The translations under genes were made by a program, and so were the position numbers. Below are positions 24,490 through 36,369 of a stretch of DNA of 64,000 nt, in pieces. Source of the stretch: Sphagnum compactum (taxonomy: Eukaryota; Bryophyta; Sphagnopsida; Sphagnales). How positions within the stretch are numbered: the first letter of the stretch is position 1; every line of letters starts with the position of its first letter. The stretch spans positions 6,200,001-6,264,000 of the forward strand of contig OZ234501.1 of assembly GCA_965153455.1 (NCBI GenBank), read 5' to 3'. Under the pieces are notes generated by a model, which saw only the letters and a program-made list of their open reading frames with translations, did not search any database and was not told where the DNA came from.

Positions 24490-26390
24490 ATTAGGGTAGG
24501 TCACTACCGGTGTTGGGCGGGTACCCTGTTTGGGAGGTTAATAACCGGCGGTCCAGGGTCAGGTTCTTGTGACCCGCACCCGAGTAATAACCGAGTTGGA
24601 GGGTAATAACCGGCGGTCCAGGTCAGGTCCGGAGGTTCTCTTTTGAATTTGAAAAAATGTGATAGAACCAAAACTGAAGCATTCAAATTTTGGGAATAAC
24701 CCGAACCCAAAGAACCGTCACATGGATTTTGAAAATGTCAGAACCGGACCCGGGGGTTCTCTCAAAAAAGGAAGAACTGCACCACACTGGTCACTACCTA
24801 CTCACTTACTCACTCACAACTCTTTTTTTTTTTGGGAGAATTTTTTTGGGGAAAAAGAAATGCTTCCAAATTTCCTTTTGCATTTTTTATTTTTTTGGGC
24901 CTCCGAATTTTCCTCATTATTTTTTTTCTCTTTTTCCCGGCTTCCAAATTTTCCCTTATTTTATTTTATTTTTGGCTTCAAATTTTCCACTATTTTTTTT
25001 TCCCTCTTTTTTTTTGGCCTCCAAATTCCGTTGTATATTGGTTTTTCTTTTTGTTTGGCTTTCAAATTTCCTTAGTCTTTTTTTTTTCTTGCTTCTAAAT
25101 TTCCTTTTTTTTTTAAAAAAAAACTTGCTTCTAAATTTCCTTTTTTTTAAAAAAAAAACCTGCTTCTAAATTTCCTTTTTTAAAAAAAAAAAAACTTGCT
25201 TCATTTGCTCCAATTATTAAATTTGGTTTGCATATGGACTTGGTACTTACTTGCATTGCTTGGCTTTTACTTCACTATTTCCAACAGATTTTTTTGTTTA
25301 TTTAATTTATTTGTTTCAATTTTTTTTTGTTTTGCTAAAGTGATGATCATCCATAAGAATATTTAGCCAAATTTGGTAATATTCAAAATATGGATGTAGA
25401 AAAATCTTGTACACCCTAGTCCCTTTTCATGTTTGTTTCAACTTGTAGGTACAATTTGTGGCAAACTTTTATTTTATTTTTGGCAATTTCTTTTTTCAAA
25501 AACAAAGAATTCATGACTCAATATTCCTTTGTCAAAATAATTTTCACAAGATGGTGAGAACTTGTCACAAAAAAAATTAAAATAAAATAGAATAAAATAA
25601 AATAAAATAGGGTGCAAATGCAAATTAGGTTAAGCTAATGTTTGAAAGTGTTTTGTAAATATGGTTGTAATTTTAAAATGCTTTTAATGTTGTTTTTTTG
25701 TTTACTAAATTTCACAATTTTTGTGTTTGTTTGATGTTATTGAATCCATGACCCAAATCTTCTTCTTTTTTGTTTTGTTTGCATAGGCCCAAAATTTTTG
25801 TAATTTTCCCAAAATTATTTTGGAACCATTGGGTTTTTTTGAAAAAGAATTTAATTAATGTAACTAAACTCACAATCATCCATTCGTAGGAAGATGTAAC
25901 TAAAGTGAAGTGATGATCATCCATAACAAAATTTAGCCAAACATGGCTATAAACCACATATATGTAACTTTTAATAATCATCCTTCTACATTTATGGCTA
26001 CACACTGAAAACCAAGTTATAGAAATCTGGTTATTCTTAGTACTATTTTTAGTTAATTTTTCCCAATTTTCGGAAATTGAAACCCTAAAAATCACATCAT
26101 TTTGTATTTTTGTATATTTTCCAATTAATTAATTACTTCCCATTTGCCAAGGCACCATGACTATACAACACTAGATCTAATATTCTGAATGCCCTACCTT
26201 TTGTGTTTACAATACTTTTTAAGCATTTAGTCACCATGCAACCCTAAACCCTAAACCCTAAACCCTTACAATACTTACACCATTTAGTCTACTAAAAATT
26301 TCTGGGTGATGATGATGATGATGGTGATGATGAGCCCATTGTATCTCCACCTGTGAAAAACAGTCAATGCATTACACAATTGTCGAGTTT
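24490..26390. other. T-rich spacer with short repeats, no gene
   Basis: taataaccggcggtccaggt occurs twice (about 24538 and 24604) inside a GC-richer block at 24490-24780. From 24820 to 25210 the + strand is dominated by T runs. The unit cttgcttctaaatttccttt with T and A runs is repeated about three times at 25085-25200. Two copies of a dispersed palindromic repeat lie at 25338-25380 and 25909-25950. CCCTAAA telomere-like repeats lie at 26241-26266, and a (GAT)n run near 26308-26333. Confidence 0.6.
26241..26266. repeat. Interstitial plant-telomere repeat (CCCTAAA)n
   Basis: aaccctaaaccctaaaccct continues with aaaccc, giving more than three plant-type CCCTAAA units. Shorter copies of the same motif are scattered through the window (8611, 8889, 20879, 21980, 33219, 49807, 61500). 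Confidence 0.9.
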
Positions 26391-26394
26391 TTAT

Positions 26395-27260
26395 ATCTGG
26401 ACGATTGCAAAATTCACAGGACTGCAAATCTGTGCACACAACTCTTGTAAAAATGTGGTCAATTTGTGGCCAACGGAAGCGCCTGACGCTTTGTCGGTGG
26501 TATCACACTCTCACCTTGATACCATAACAACACGTTCAGTGTTGTGCCTTTGTTCTTTGTATCATTGTGTTATACAGAAATGCGCCTTTCTTCCATTCTG
26601 ACATGCTTGTACTAGCCCCCAACTGCACACGGAACCAAACCAATCGCTGCTGCTGGTGTTGCTGGTTCTCCCAACTTTTGCCTAATGAGATTGAAGCAGA
26701 CCTGGTCCAACTCCAGTAGACTTGCCTGCTCAACAACATGCATACTGCATCAATTCAACTCTAGAGATCAGAACACATTTCCTTCTATCAACACCAATGC
26801 CTTTTCTTCGAGCAGCAACCTGTGGTCCAAGTCAAATGAGTAACCCTAAATGCACCCTACTGTAATTGGAAATAGTTTGGCACCATCAATTGATCAAGTG
26901 AATGAAAGCTCTGAAAGCAGAAATGCATGAGAAGGAAAAGACTTTGGAAAAAAGGTGGTTTTTTTCCCTCTGAAAAAAATGAGGATGAGAAAGAACCACC
27001 CAACCCACCTGTATCAATGTCATGATGAAGAGGTTCTTGAGCTTCTTCCCATTCAAGAGCTGCCATTCACCTGACTAAGAGCCTGGCCGGCTCTGTGTCA
27101 CAACTCCTTTGGTACCTGATGCCATTCCCCCCACTCCTTGTATACATGTCCATTGGCCAGCTACCCTTTTTAGATTGCAATCCACCTCTCCCTGACAACA
27201 TGTTGCTTTGTCCTGACAATATGAAGAAGATCTCTAGTTCTGATGCATTCTCATCTGCCA
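26395..27260 (-). pseudogene. Carbohydrate esterase (SASA/DUF303 family) pseudogene
   Basis: On the - strand near 27190-27235, IFFILSGQSNM and GRGGL match the catalytic-serine block of plant SASA-domain esterases (Arabidopsis At4g34215-like). WEEAQEPLHHDIDTGG follows at 27000-27050, then GVGPG near 26715. Next come IGLVPCAVGG and SEWKKGAFLYNTMIQR (26560-26670), LLWYQGES (about 26510-26530), and a weak C-terminal match ending FAIVQI near 26400. The order is right, but the blocks fall in different frames. There is an in-frame TGA just before the WEEA block and a TAG after the AVGG block. No single splice pattern repairs it, so it is a decayed copy. Confidence 0.75.
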
Positions 27261-28193
27261 CCATTGCATGGATGATGATTGTCACTCCAAGATCAAGACA
27301 CAATTGTCAGTTTGCTGTTGTGAGCAGTGAGTGAGGAGCATATGTTTGCAATTTCCTAAACCAACCACATGCAACCTAGAGTACAAACTGTGAGAAACAT
27401 CCAAGCATTGGATGCTGCCTTCAACTTGTATCTCCAAAACCAGCTCTCCTTTCAAAGCAGAACAACAAAAAGAACAAGGAGGGTTTTGTCCACTGACCTA
27501 AACCCTAATGCAACAGAGGAATGAAATTGCAGACAAATCTGCAGATCACAACAGCATTTCTAGACAAACAAAATTTCCAAAACCCATTTTCCTTCTTCAT
27601 CTTTGCAACTCAGAGTGGACCCCAAAAAAAGAAAAAAATCCCATCAGAAATCCCTGCACAACATACATACCACCATGATACCTAGCAAAGGGGCTGTGTG
27701 ACTGACACTCCTCCACCTACCTCCTCCTTGGAACTTGTTCTTTTTGTGGCTGTTTTCCTTTTTATTGTTGTTTGCTGCATGGACCAATGATGGATGTAAT
27801 GTACCTAATGTGTGCGCAATCTCTGAAGAAGAAGATGATTATGAAGGGAGCAAAGCAACAAGAACTCCCTTGATGTAAAACCCTAGAATGCTCACCAGCA
27901 CCACTCTGCTGCTGAGTCAGTATGTGCCAAGTGGGTGGGGGTGTGGGTCCCAATGATTTCTGTGCAGCCGAAGAGTAGACGGGATAATGGGTGGGAGTAG
28001 ATCCAAGAGTTGACAGGGGAGGATTCCCACCCACGCTGAGTCATGTTGGAGACTTCTGGGGTGATGGGTTTGTATAATTTGGTGCAAAATGGATCCATGA
28101 CAATAAGAGGAAGAGGAAGAGCAGCACAGAAGAAAAAGAAGCAACAGCAGCAGAAGAAAATTTTGTTGCAACAAAAGCATTGGGTCAGGGAAG

Positions 28194-28916
28194 ATGGCAT
28201 TGCTGTTCCATGCCTGTTCCATGGCTGCTGCTGCAGTAGCAGCAGCCACTCCTTCCACTGCTGGAAGGAGTGTGGAAGGAAGATGTAGCAGTTGTTGCAG
28301 CAGCAGCAGCAGTGGTTTGAGGAGCAGTTTTGTACTAGCGGGTGGAAGAAGAAGAGCTTGTGGAGCTTCTGCCACGAAGCAGTTGGGACTACCACGGGGA
28401 GGAAGCTCTCGCGTTACAGCTTGGTTCAAGTTCGGGGACAATGGCATGGATGCGAAGGGAGCAGGCATCTATGGAAGCCAAGGCCGTGACGACTTCGACA
28501 GAGAAGATGTTGCACAGGTTATTGTTCCCCTCCTATTGCTCCTCCTCTTGTTGCCTTCGTCTTTCCAGAGGAAAGTAAATCATGACTGAAGTTTTGGGGG
28601 ATGGGATCTGTCTGTCTCTTGTGTGTGTGGTGTGCATGTGCAGTACTTCAACTACATGGGAATGTTGGCCACGGAAGGCTCATACGACAAGATGGACGCA
28701 TTACTGGAGCAAGGGATTCACGCAGTAGATGCCTTGCTCCTCTTGGCCGCAACTGAAGCTGACAGACCGAAGATCCAAGAGCTTCTTGAAGCTGGAGCTA
28801 GATGTGACGTCAAGGACCTGGATGGCGAAACTGCTCTTGAGCGTGCAGCAGATGATGAGATCCGAGAACTGATTCTTGCAGGCGCTGTTACGACAGCACC
28901 ATCAGCATCTGTTTGA
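28194..28916 (+). CDS. LTD: LHCP TRANSLOCATION DEFECT (LTD/GDC1), ankyrin protein of the chloroplast
   Basis: There are two exons, 28194-28517 and 28644-28916, joined in phase (DREDVAQ|YFNYMGMLA), giving 198 aa. The first 70 residues are rich in Ala, Ser, Arg and Cys with few acids, fitting a chloroplast transit peptide. The mature part starts near AWFKFGDNGMDAKGAGIYGS. The second exon carries the ankyrin region (LLLLAATEADRPKIQELLEAGA, here split by me only for naming; then DLDGETALERA). In Arabidopsis LTD binds imported light-harvesting chlorophyll proteins in the stroma and passes them to the chloroplast SRP pathway. The length and sequence fit that family throughout. The 3' flank is duplicated (28968-29343). 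Confidence 0.92.
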
Positions 28917-28967
28917 AACCCTAAAATGCTGCTCTTGATGAGTCCAACATCCGGAGATAGCTTAGAT

Positions 28968-29031
28968 TCTTAGAGTTTGGTTCTCAGTGATTGTATTCTT
29001 ATGATGATGATTGCTTGAGAATAAAGAGACT

Positions 29032-29065
<34 letters not shown>

Positions 29066-29343
29066 GCATGCATGCAAAACCCTAAACCCTTGCTGCTGGG
29101 AGCAGCTGCTGCTGCGCTCATGATCTTCTTGTTCACAAAGTTTTGCGTGTAGATTGGATTCTTGGAGTTTGGATTCTCAGTAGTAGTGATTTTGGATATT
29201 CTTATGATGATGATGATTTGTTCAAGACTAGATTCTTCCCATTTCTTTCTCTCTCTCTCTCTCTCTCTAATGCATGCATGCAAAACCCTAAACCCTTGCT
29301 GTGAGCTGCACTCATGATCTTCTTGTTTACAAAGTTTTGCACA
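28968..29343. repeat. Tandem duplication of LTD 3' flank, unit about 190 bp
   Basis: Both copies contain (g)attcttggagtttgg, attcttatgatgatgat, a (CT)n run, atgcatgcatgcaaaaccct, aaacccttgctg, ctcatgatcttcttgtt and acaaagttttgc. The first copy covers the inferred LTD 3' UTR and the region just past it. Confidence 0.85.
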
Positions 29344-29904
29344 AAAAAAATAAGCACAGAAGAAGAAAATGTGCTGCATTGATCAGTGGCATTGGAGTGA
29401 CCAGTCATTCTGTCTTCTGTTTCAAAGATGGATTTGATCACCCACCCAAACAAATATTTCTCACTCCCATTTTGCACAAGAAGAAGATCCCCACAGTAGA
29501 TGCAATTGTTGTCATCATTCGAGGTTTGTGCTGTGAATCAATCAAACTTTGTCCTCTGAATCTGTATCTTTGCTCCTTTTGGGTGGGTTCATCATCATCA
29601 CAGCTGCACGACAAGAATTCAGTCTGGAAATGCATCCCTTTTGTGGAGGACTTGTTGTCTTGAGAGTGGGTTTGAAACCCTTCTTCTCCCATCCAGTGTG
29701 ATGATCATCATCATCATCATCGATGAGAGTGGTGAAGAGTTACAATCAATCAATTTTTCCTCCAAAACGTCTGGACAGTATTGACTGCATGTGTATGTGG
29801 CAGGTTCTTCTGGTCCATGCAGCAGGGCATTGGCCTCTCTGGGAAGCAGAGATTCTGACAGGTCAGTTCTCAGGGAAGCAGCAGCTGCAAGTGTTTGTTT
29901 TTTT

Positions 29905-30690
29905 CAAGGTTCAAAATGTTGGAGAGATGAACAGAAATGAAGCATTTTTTTTTGCTGCACTTGCCTGAGCTTTGTGTGAAATCGATTGCATCATGGAAGC
30001 TGTCTGATCATGAATGATCTTTCAAAGCGGTTGTGAGTCCAATATCTTTGTAAGCAGGCAGCGTCATTGACATGTATGCCAAATGTGGAGAGTGTTCAAC
30101 AAAATGCCATTACACAATGCAGTTGCTTGGATGGCCATGCTGGAAGCATTAGCCATGCATGGGCATGGTAAAGAAGCATGCATGCAATATGGAAGAATGT
30201 GTCAAGAAGGTGAAGAAGACACAGCTGCCATAGATACTGTCATCTTCATTGCTCTACTCTGAGCTCGTTACCATGCAGTCCTTGTCTACAAAGGTCTGCA
30301 CTACTTTGATTCTATGGGTTCAGGTTGCAGTATCTCTCCCACCTCCAAGCATTATGTCTATGTGTGATCTTGGCTTGTGCTGGCCATCTCCACAAGGCAG
30401 ATGATATGATCAAGACAATGTCCTGTGAACCAACTGTAGCCATGTGGAGGACCGTGCTCAGTGCCAACTGTAGCCATGTGGAGGACCTTGCTCAGTGCTT
30501 GCAGAATTCATGGTGATGTTGAGATGGGAGCACACACCACATACCGATCCTTGAGGTGGATCCTGGAAATGACACAGGTTACTTTACTTCTATCCAACAT
30601 CTATGCTGCTGCTGACTTGGGAGAATTCTGTGCAAAAAGTGGGCACCAGAGAAAGGAAAGATGTGAAGAAACAAGCAGTTTGTAGCAGAT
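29905..30690 (+). pseudogene. Pentatricopeptide-repeat (PPR) protein pseudogene
   Basis: Order-conserved PPR fragments appear in shifting frames: EMNRNEAFFFAALA (about 29925), SGCESNIFV (30023), SVIDMYAKCGE (30063), AVAWMAMLEALAMHGHGKEA (30119), GLHYFDSMGSG (30293), ADDMIKTMSCEPTVAMWRT (30390), IHGDVEMGA (30508) and LLSNIYAAADLG (30590). This is the C-terminal half of a plant plant-organelle RNA-editing-type PPR protein, leading towards the E domain. Multiple frameshifts and stops, plus a 34-bp tandem duplication at 30430-30497, show it is dead. The family acts in plastid or mitochondrial RNA processing. Confidence 0.8.
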
Positions 30691-31196
30691 GGCCCCACAG
30701 GTAAGTCACAGCAGATGATTAGGGTGCAGAGTGCAGAAATTCCTGCTTAGATCAAAGGTTATCTGCACAGATGAATGATGCTGCACATTGTATGCAGTAC
30801 ATGATCAGGGCTTACATCAGCTCAGAAGCAAGATTTTCCTGACTGTCACCACGCCCCATCACAAAGACTTTTTATCCCACATGCCACTCTTGACATTAGG
30901 TGTTTTCTGCCAACAACTTCTCCATCCACACTGTTCCCTTCTATCCCACATGCCACTCAGTCATTTTGATGAAACGAAGATGAAATGGAATATCTTACCA
31001 CAAACAATCCAGGCACCAGCATCCAGCCTAGTCTACCTCACAATGTACAACCAATCTCAGTTTTCAGCTACTTGTTCAGTGGTTCATCATTCAAGGCACG
31101 CAGGAGACAGAGTCTGGTTTCAGGTTTGGGCCTAGAAGACAGACACCAATCCACTGAATTTCATATACCAATCAGAAGATACAGACAGATACCATG

Positions 31197-31545
31197 AGAG
31201 ATTTCTTCTTTCTGTCAAAGACGAAAGCTAAGAGACTATTGTTCCAGAATCAGAAAAGTCCACCTTAGAAAACATCCCCAGCACAACTGAAAGAAATAAA
31301 CATACCATGATAGATAACTTCTTTGTCTCTCTCAACGAAGAAACCTAAGAAGCTATTGCCACAGAAGCAGAACAGCTCACCAGAGAAAACATTCATAGCA
31401 GAACTGAAAGAAATCAACACATAATGATTAGAGAGATTTCTTTTTGTTTTCCTCAAAGAAAAGAACCTAGGAAGCTATGATGCAGAATCTGACAAACCAG
31501 CTAAGAAACATCATCCCCAACACAACTGAAAGTAATAAAGCAAAC
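31197..31545. repeat. Three-unit tandem repeat, period about 117 bp
   Basis: Each unit has a gagattctt-like start, ctctc or ctc followed by aaagaagaaacctaagaagc, tattg(c/t)(c)acagaa, a stretch ending ccagagaaaacatc, and agcacaactgaaagaaataa. Units begin near 31197, 31313 and 31431. Confidence 0.75.
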
Positions 31546-31856
31546 CTGCTATAAAGTACAAGAAGAAAAACATGTGCAACAACAAGAAAATCACCATGTC
31601 AACAACATTCTCAAACTGCTTGAAACTTTGTCAGATAATTTCAATCACACATCATTGGAGGAATCTTCTCCAAACAGCTCCATAACCCTAAACCAGAAGG
31701 ACACCGGACAAGAACAGAAATCCTCCTTGTGTAAAATGAAGACACATGTGAGAATGAAGATACATGTAAGAGTGTGCTCGTTGGATGGTTTTTTGTCAGA
31801 TAGATGGTCTGCTGGTGGTTTGCTACAAAATGATAGTTGTATGAAGAGAAAATAGT

Positions 31857-32393
31857 CTAATCAAAGAGGGAGAAACCCATGTCATCATCACTCTCCTCCT
31901 TCTCTTCTTCTTTCTTCTTCTCTTCCTTCACTTCTTCAGCAGGTGCAGCTGCTGCTCCAGAAGCTGAGGAAGCTGTGGCACCACCACTAGAAAACGCAGC
32001 ACCACCTCCTCCTCCACCAACTATGACCTGAATAAAAAAAATACAAAAAAACCCAATGGGGATTGATTCCATCATCAAGAATTGACAACAACACTCTATG
32101 TTCCAATAGGTTTCGTGTTTATAAATACAGGAAGAAGAAAGAAGAGCAAGAACAAGAGAGGGGCTGCCTGCGAAAGACTTTTACGTTACCTGAGCCACAG
32201 CGGAAGTAGGAGTGACAAAAGAGAAAGAGGAAGACACAACGCCGGAGCCTGCCGCCGTCAACGCCAAGTTGGTGAGCTTGCGCTGCAGCTCCCAGGTGCT
32301 GCTGGCGCTGCCCTCCAGATCAGACTGGTTCCCAATCTGCTTGGCCGTCCATGTCCCGGAGGCAAATCTCACCACAAACGTGAACACCGCCAT
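31857..32393 (-). CDS. RPP3: 60S acidic ribosomal protein P3
   Basis: Exons are 32190-32393 and 31857-32027, joined in phase at VAQ|VIVGGG, giving 124 aa, the usual P3 size. It begins MAVFTFVVRF with WTAKQIGNQSDLEGSAS. A folded N-terminal domain ends SSSFSFVTPTSAVAQ. Then come a Gly/Ala/Ser hinge, a Lys/Glu-rich stretch, and the conserved acidic tail EESDDDMGFSLFD. P3 is the plant-specific member of the P-protein stalk that recruits translation GTPases. The start is the ATG at 32393, and the short in-frame extension upstream has no ATG. Telomere-type repeats lie about 120 bp upstream. Confidence 0.95.
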
Positions 32394-32510
32394 CGCTGCT
32401 GCTCCACCCAATCTTCAAAAGCTCTCAAGCACAACTGCATGAAAGGGAACAAGCTTTTCTTGCGCGCCGCTCAAGTGCTTTCAAGGATCTCAATCCTTAG
32501 GGCTAGGCTA

Positions 32511-32534
32511 TTAGGGTTAGGGTTAGGGTTAGGG
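32511..32534. promoter_or_regulatory. Telomere-type repeat (TTAGGG)4 upstream of P3
   Basis: Four perfect TTAGGG units lie about 120 bp upstream of the P3 start. On the gene's strand they read CCCTAA and flow into AAACCCTAA, the telobox core common in promoters of plant ribosomal-protein genes. The hexamer form differs from the TTTAGGG form seen elsewhere in the window. A regulatory role is inferred. Confidence 0.5.
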
Positions 32535-32639
32535 TTTTTACAAGCGCCATAGGACTAGGTTTAATTCAGTTACTCCAGCACGTGTTGTTCTTCTCTCCAG
32601 GAGCTACAGCTACCGCTGTTGTGCAAGGTGTATATGCAC

Positions 32640-33540
32640 AGATATGATGATGTTTGACACAAACCCACTTTACCGAATTTGCGGTGCAAATCAACCCAAG
32701 AGAGCAGATGCCTCAACCCAATCACAAGATGACAACATCAAGCCAAGGGGGTTGTAGTTCCCAGTGGCGCAGCAGGCTTGACATCATCATGGATTCTGGG
32801 TGGATTGCACAGGCATTTCTCAGAGCACCTGTCCATTCTCGCATGCTGGTATATATGTGTCCATTGCCGGCCTCATCTTCTAAAACTCTAAGACCCATCT
32901 TCTTATCTTGCTGCTGATGAGAACTACTATTTTCCTACCATTTTCTTCTTCCTCATATATACACCTCATGCTAGAATGCTTGTTTATCACAATGTGAACC
33001 CATGTGCATAATGACAGGGAGAAGGATGTAGACGGAGCATACAACAGCACCACACACATGGGACTACTGTTATGCATCTAATACGATTAGGAGGAACAAG
33101 ATGTGTTGGAGCTTTTCCATGGAGAGCATTCTCAAGTGCATCTTCTTCTTCTTCTGCCACTACTGATGGTACAATTACCTCTTGGGTCCCTGACCTTGCA
33201 TCTTCTTCCAAGTTTAGGGTTTAGGGTTTAGGATTTTTCTCTGTCTCTCTGTGGTATTTCTCAGAGCTCCTGAGGATTATTTGGGTTGAGAAGTTTTCAC
33301 TTGGAGGGGAAGCAATTTTTTCCTGTCGCTTAGAAAGTGGATGTGGGAGCTTGAAATGGAGATCTACATTCCATTGGCACCCACTACTTCTCTCTGCTTG
33401 CTCAAACTTGATCACTTGTTTTGGCAAACAGAACATGGTGAATTTGAGCATGTCAAGCTTTGCATTTTCAGAGTTTTTCCCAAAAATTCAGATCCGCCTT
33501 CATTCATGTTTTGTTGATCCAGTTCTTGTGATCGATGATA
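32640..33540. other. Spacer, no gene recognised
   Basis: Open frames on both strands here are short and match no domain I know. A tttagggtttagggttta telomere-like run lies near 33218-33232. Confidence 0.5.
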
Positions 33541-33552
33541 TCTTCTGACAGG

Positions 33553-33665
33553 CCAGGCATCACTGGTTGGGCTTGAAGTGCATCACAAGCAGGGCACCTG
33601 GGCAATCAAAGGACTTGTTCTAGCAATTCTGACTTATGTTGGCATGAATGTTGTACCTTTGATGG
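33553..33665 (+). pseudogene. Possible exon fragment of an unidentified membrane protein
   Basis: After a TGACAG acceptor-like site the frame reads ASLVGLEVHHKQGTWAIKGL, then VLAILTYVGMNVVPLM, ending at a G|GTATGT donor-like site. The second part is a plausible membrane helix. I cannot assign a family, and no adjoining exons were found. Confidence 0.3.
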
Positions 33666-34558
33666 GTATGTACTTCACACGCATCTTCTGTAATAATTCC
33701 CCACCCTGTTTGCAACCAGTGACCTACACATACTACTCTTTCACAAGCAGTTGTGCCAAACATGAACCATTTTGCAAACTGCCAATCTTGAGAAGGTAAC
33801 AGAAGAGAAAGTTGTTGTGTATGTTCAGAATCCTAGGCAACACTCATCAATGCTAAAACTCTAACCAAAGATAGCAGTGCTTGAAGAATGGTGTAAGAAG
33901 ACCAAACTTGATAGAAGAGATTTGGCTACTCCAGGCAGCAATAGCAAGATGATCTACAGCTCTTACTCCACCCTTGCATCATCGATTTTAGACAGCTGTA
34001 CAATTTAAGATCTTCTTTAGAATCGTGCTGAAGATGATGTTGGAAAGCATGCTGTTTTCTTCTGTTATGAGAAACGTCTTTCTTTACATGGACTATGTTG
34101 TTGTGATTCACTGTGCAGGTGGAGAGCATGGTGTGGCAGTGACTGTCATTAGTGTGAGCGAAGGAACCCTTTTTCAAACATAGAGCTCCTTCCTGCTTGT
34201 CCCAAATTGCAACAGATGGTGTGTTGTGCTTTGCCCTGTAGGGTACCATTTTTGTTTTCTGTACTGCTCCATTTTGCAGCTTCTTCATGTTAAACTTGCC
34301 ATGTTGAGACTTGGGTTCTACAAAATACATTAGTTTTTTTGTGTATTATGTACTTATCTATGCCCAGCTACATCAGGAGCAGATGAAATCATTTGGTAGT
34401 CAGGGCACCTTGTAACTGCTAGATGTGATGAAGGTGTCGGTTTGACATTTTGCAAGTAACTCTCATAAGTTAATCGTAGTAGGAGACTGTAGGAAAGTGC
34501 CTACAACCAAATAAAATTGCATATTCGGAGTGTCACCTCTAATGTTTTCATTTCCAGA

Positions 34559-34740
34559 ATTTTGGAAGTGGGTCAAAATACTTATTGTGTACTGCTGAAA
34601 ATGGCATGGCAGCAGACACAAGGAGGAAGAAGATTGTGGATGCTGGAGGCATAGCTGCTCCTCTGGGGACGCTTGAGACAGCTTCTGATGACAACACTGA
34701 CATGAAACTGTTAAAGCCCTTGCCTCCCTCTTGCCTTACA
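34559..34740 (+). pseudogene. Armadillo-repeat gene fragment
   Basis: After TTTCCAG the frame reads CTAENGMAADTRRKKIVDAG, then GIAAPLGTLETASDDNTDMK. This resembles one ARM repeat (ADTRRKIVDAGGIAAL type). The frame then becomes unlike the family. It is a fragment of an ARM-repeat gene without partners nearby. Confidence 0.5.
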
Positions 34741-35335
34741 GTATGTGACTTCCAGCAACCAGGCAAATTGTGGACCAAGGTTTTTCTCTGTTAGTTAATG
34801 CATTTGCCTCAGAGCTGTGGATGTGCATCTTATGCATTGAATTTTGTTGAATTTTGCAGGTGGTGCAATAGAGACAATGCATAGAGGCAGGAGGACACTT
34901 TGTGCAGGAAGACATATGCAACTTTAGTGTCAGATACTGAGATGCAAGAACACAGCACTTTTGCTTGAGAAGCTAGAGTAATGGAAGGCCAACAATTCAA
35001 AATAAACTGCAGCAAATATTAATTGCTTTTACAGGGTACCAAAGTTAAGTTCTGGGATGATGCAAGGCCGGTTTCTTTGAAGAGTAAAAACCAGCACATA
35101 AGTCAATGATTTAAGGCTCAATCTCTTCTCAAAGCATGATGTGTCTAATTTGCCAAGCCTTTCTGTTGCACATGTTGCAGTTTTGCAAATGATTCATGTT
35201 TTAGTGTACAATTCCCTGCCTTCTTTCAACTGCTAGTTGAATTCTGTTCCAGGTGCAGATTTGTCCCAGATTGCCAATGAACTTCTGCTTTGCAACACAA
35301 GATAGAATTGAAAACATCACTCTGTTTCACAATCT

Positions 35336-35512
35336 TCTTGGATTCAAGACATCTATTCTTGGATTCACAAGGTTTGTATTACTGGAGTCAAGGGATCTGT
35401 TGTTCTTGGATTCACAAAATCTGGCTTCTTGGTGTGAAGTGAGCTGTTCTTGGATTCACAAGATCTGTCTTCTTGGAGTCTAATGGCTCTGTTCTTGGAT
35501 TCAAGAGATCCC
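35336..35512. repeat. Tandem repeat, unit about 50 bp
   Basis: ttcttggattcacaag(a/g) followed by tctg and tcttggagtc is repeated about four times with drift. Confidence 0.75.
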
Positions 35513-36369
35513 TTTGTTTCGATAACAGGCTACAGCATTGCAGAGAATTTTCAATTGCAATTTTTGTTATCTCATCTTGAGCTCTGACAATCTTTAATGA
35601 TGGTATCATCAATCTTCTTCTTTCTCGTGACAGGGAAGATGCATTTATCCTCCTTTGGCACCTCTTCTGACTCCAATGTCTGAATTGGATTTCTTGTGAA
35701 TTTTCAGCGCTTGCAATAAGTGTTGTTCAATATTGACAAACACTAATAATCACAAATACTATTCAATATTATCAATGTTGGCAAATGCTAATCAAACAAC
35801 AGTTTTAGATTTCAAAAGAGTTGCAATGCATTGATCCTAGCTTGTCATTGTACTTTCTGCTGCTTATGAATGCACAATACAATGGAGCTGATCATGAGAC
35901 AAATGTTTAGTGACAGAGGTCAGCAGCCTAAGCAATCAATATCACGATCTACCGGTGACAAAAGTTTTGTCTTTTTCTTTTCAGTTTTGTGACGTAGTTC
36001 AAGTGGTGATCATCACCCATAAAGAAAGATTCAGCCAAATTTGGTTATATAAGCAAGAAATAAAAATTCAAAAACTTTAAAGCATCCATATCTATTGTTG
36101 ACTATCCTACTGGAACCTACTAAAAAAGTCTAGTGATTTTTATGAAAATTCTCAGAAATCTGATGATCAAAAACCATGATTATGTTATCTAATTATACTA
36201 AAGAAGGCGGGTACTCAAGACTGATACCTTGTGTATGGGTGTAGAAAAAAATGAGGATATTTTGATGTCACAGGCTGCTGGCAGGTACTCACCATCCTCC
36301 TTCAACATAATGTTTTGAAAGTGGAAGCACCCTCTGCAAACTGCCCTCATCTTGGATGTTTCAGCTGTG

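Noticed and set aside
24659-25169. Three overlapping open frames of 88-159 codons, Phe-rich
   Set aside because: They are translations of T-rich low-complexity sequence, with no start context, splice structure or domain.
27762-28468. Long - strand open frames opposite LTD
   Set aside because: Shadows of the LTD first exon and its GC-rich codons, with no domain and no splice logic.
28968-31545. CRISPR-like spacing of repeats
   Set aside because: The repeats are long tandem duplications with no unique spacers, in plant DNA.
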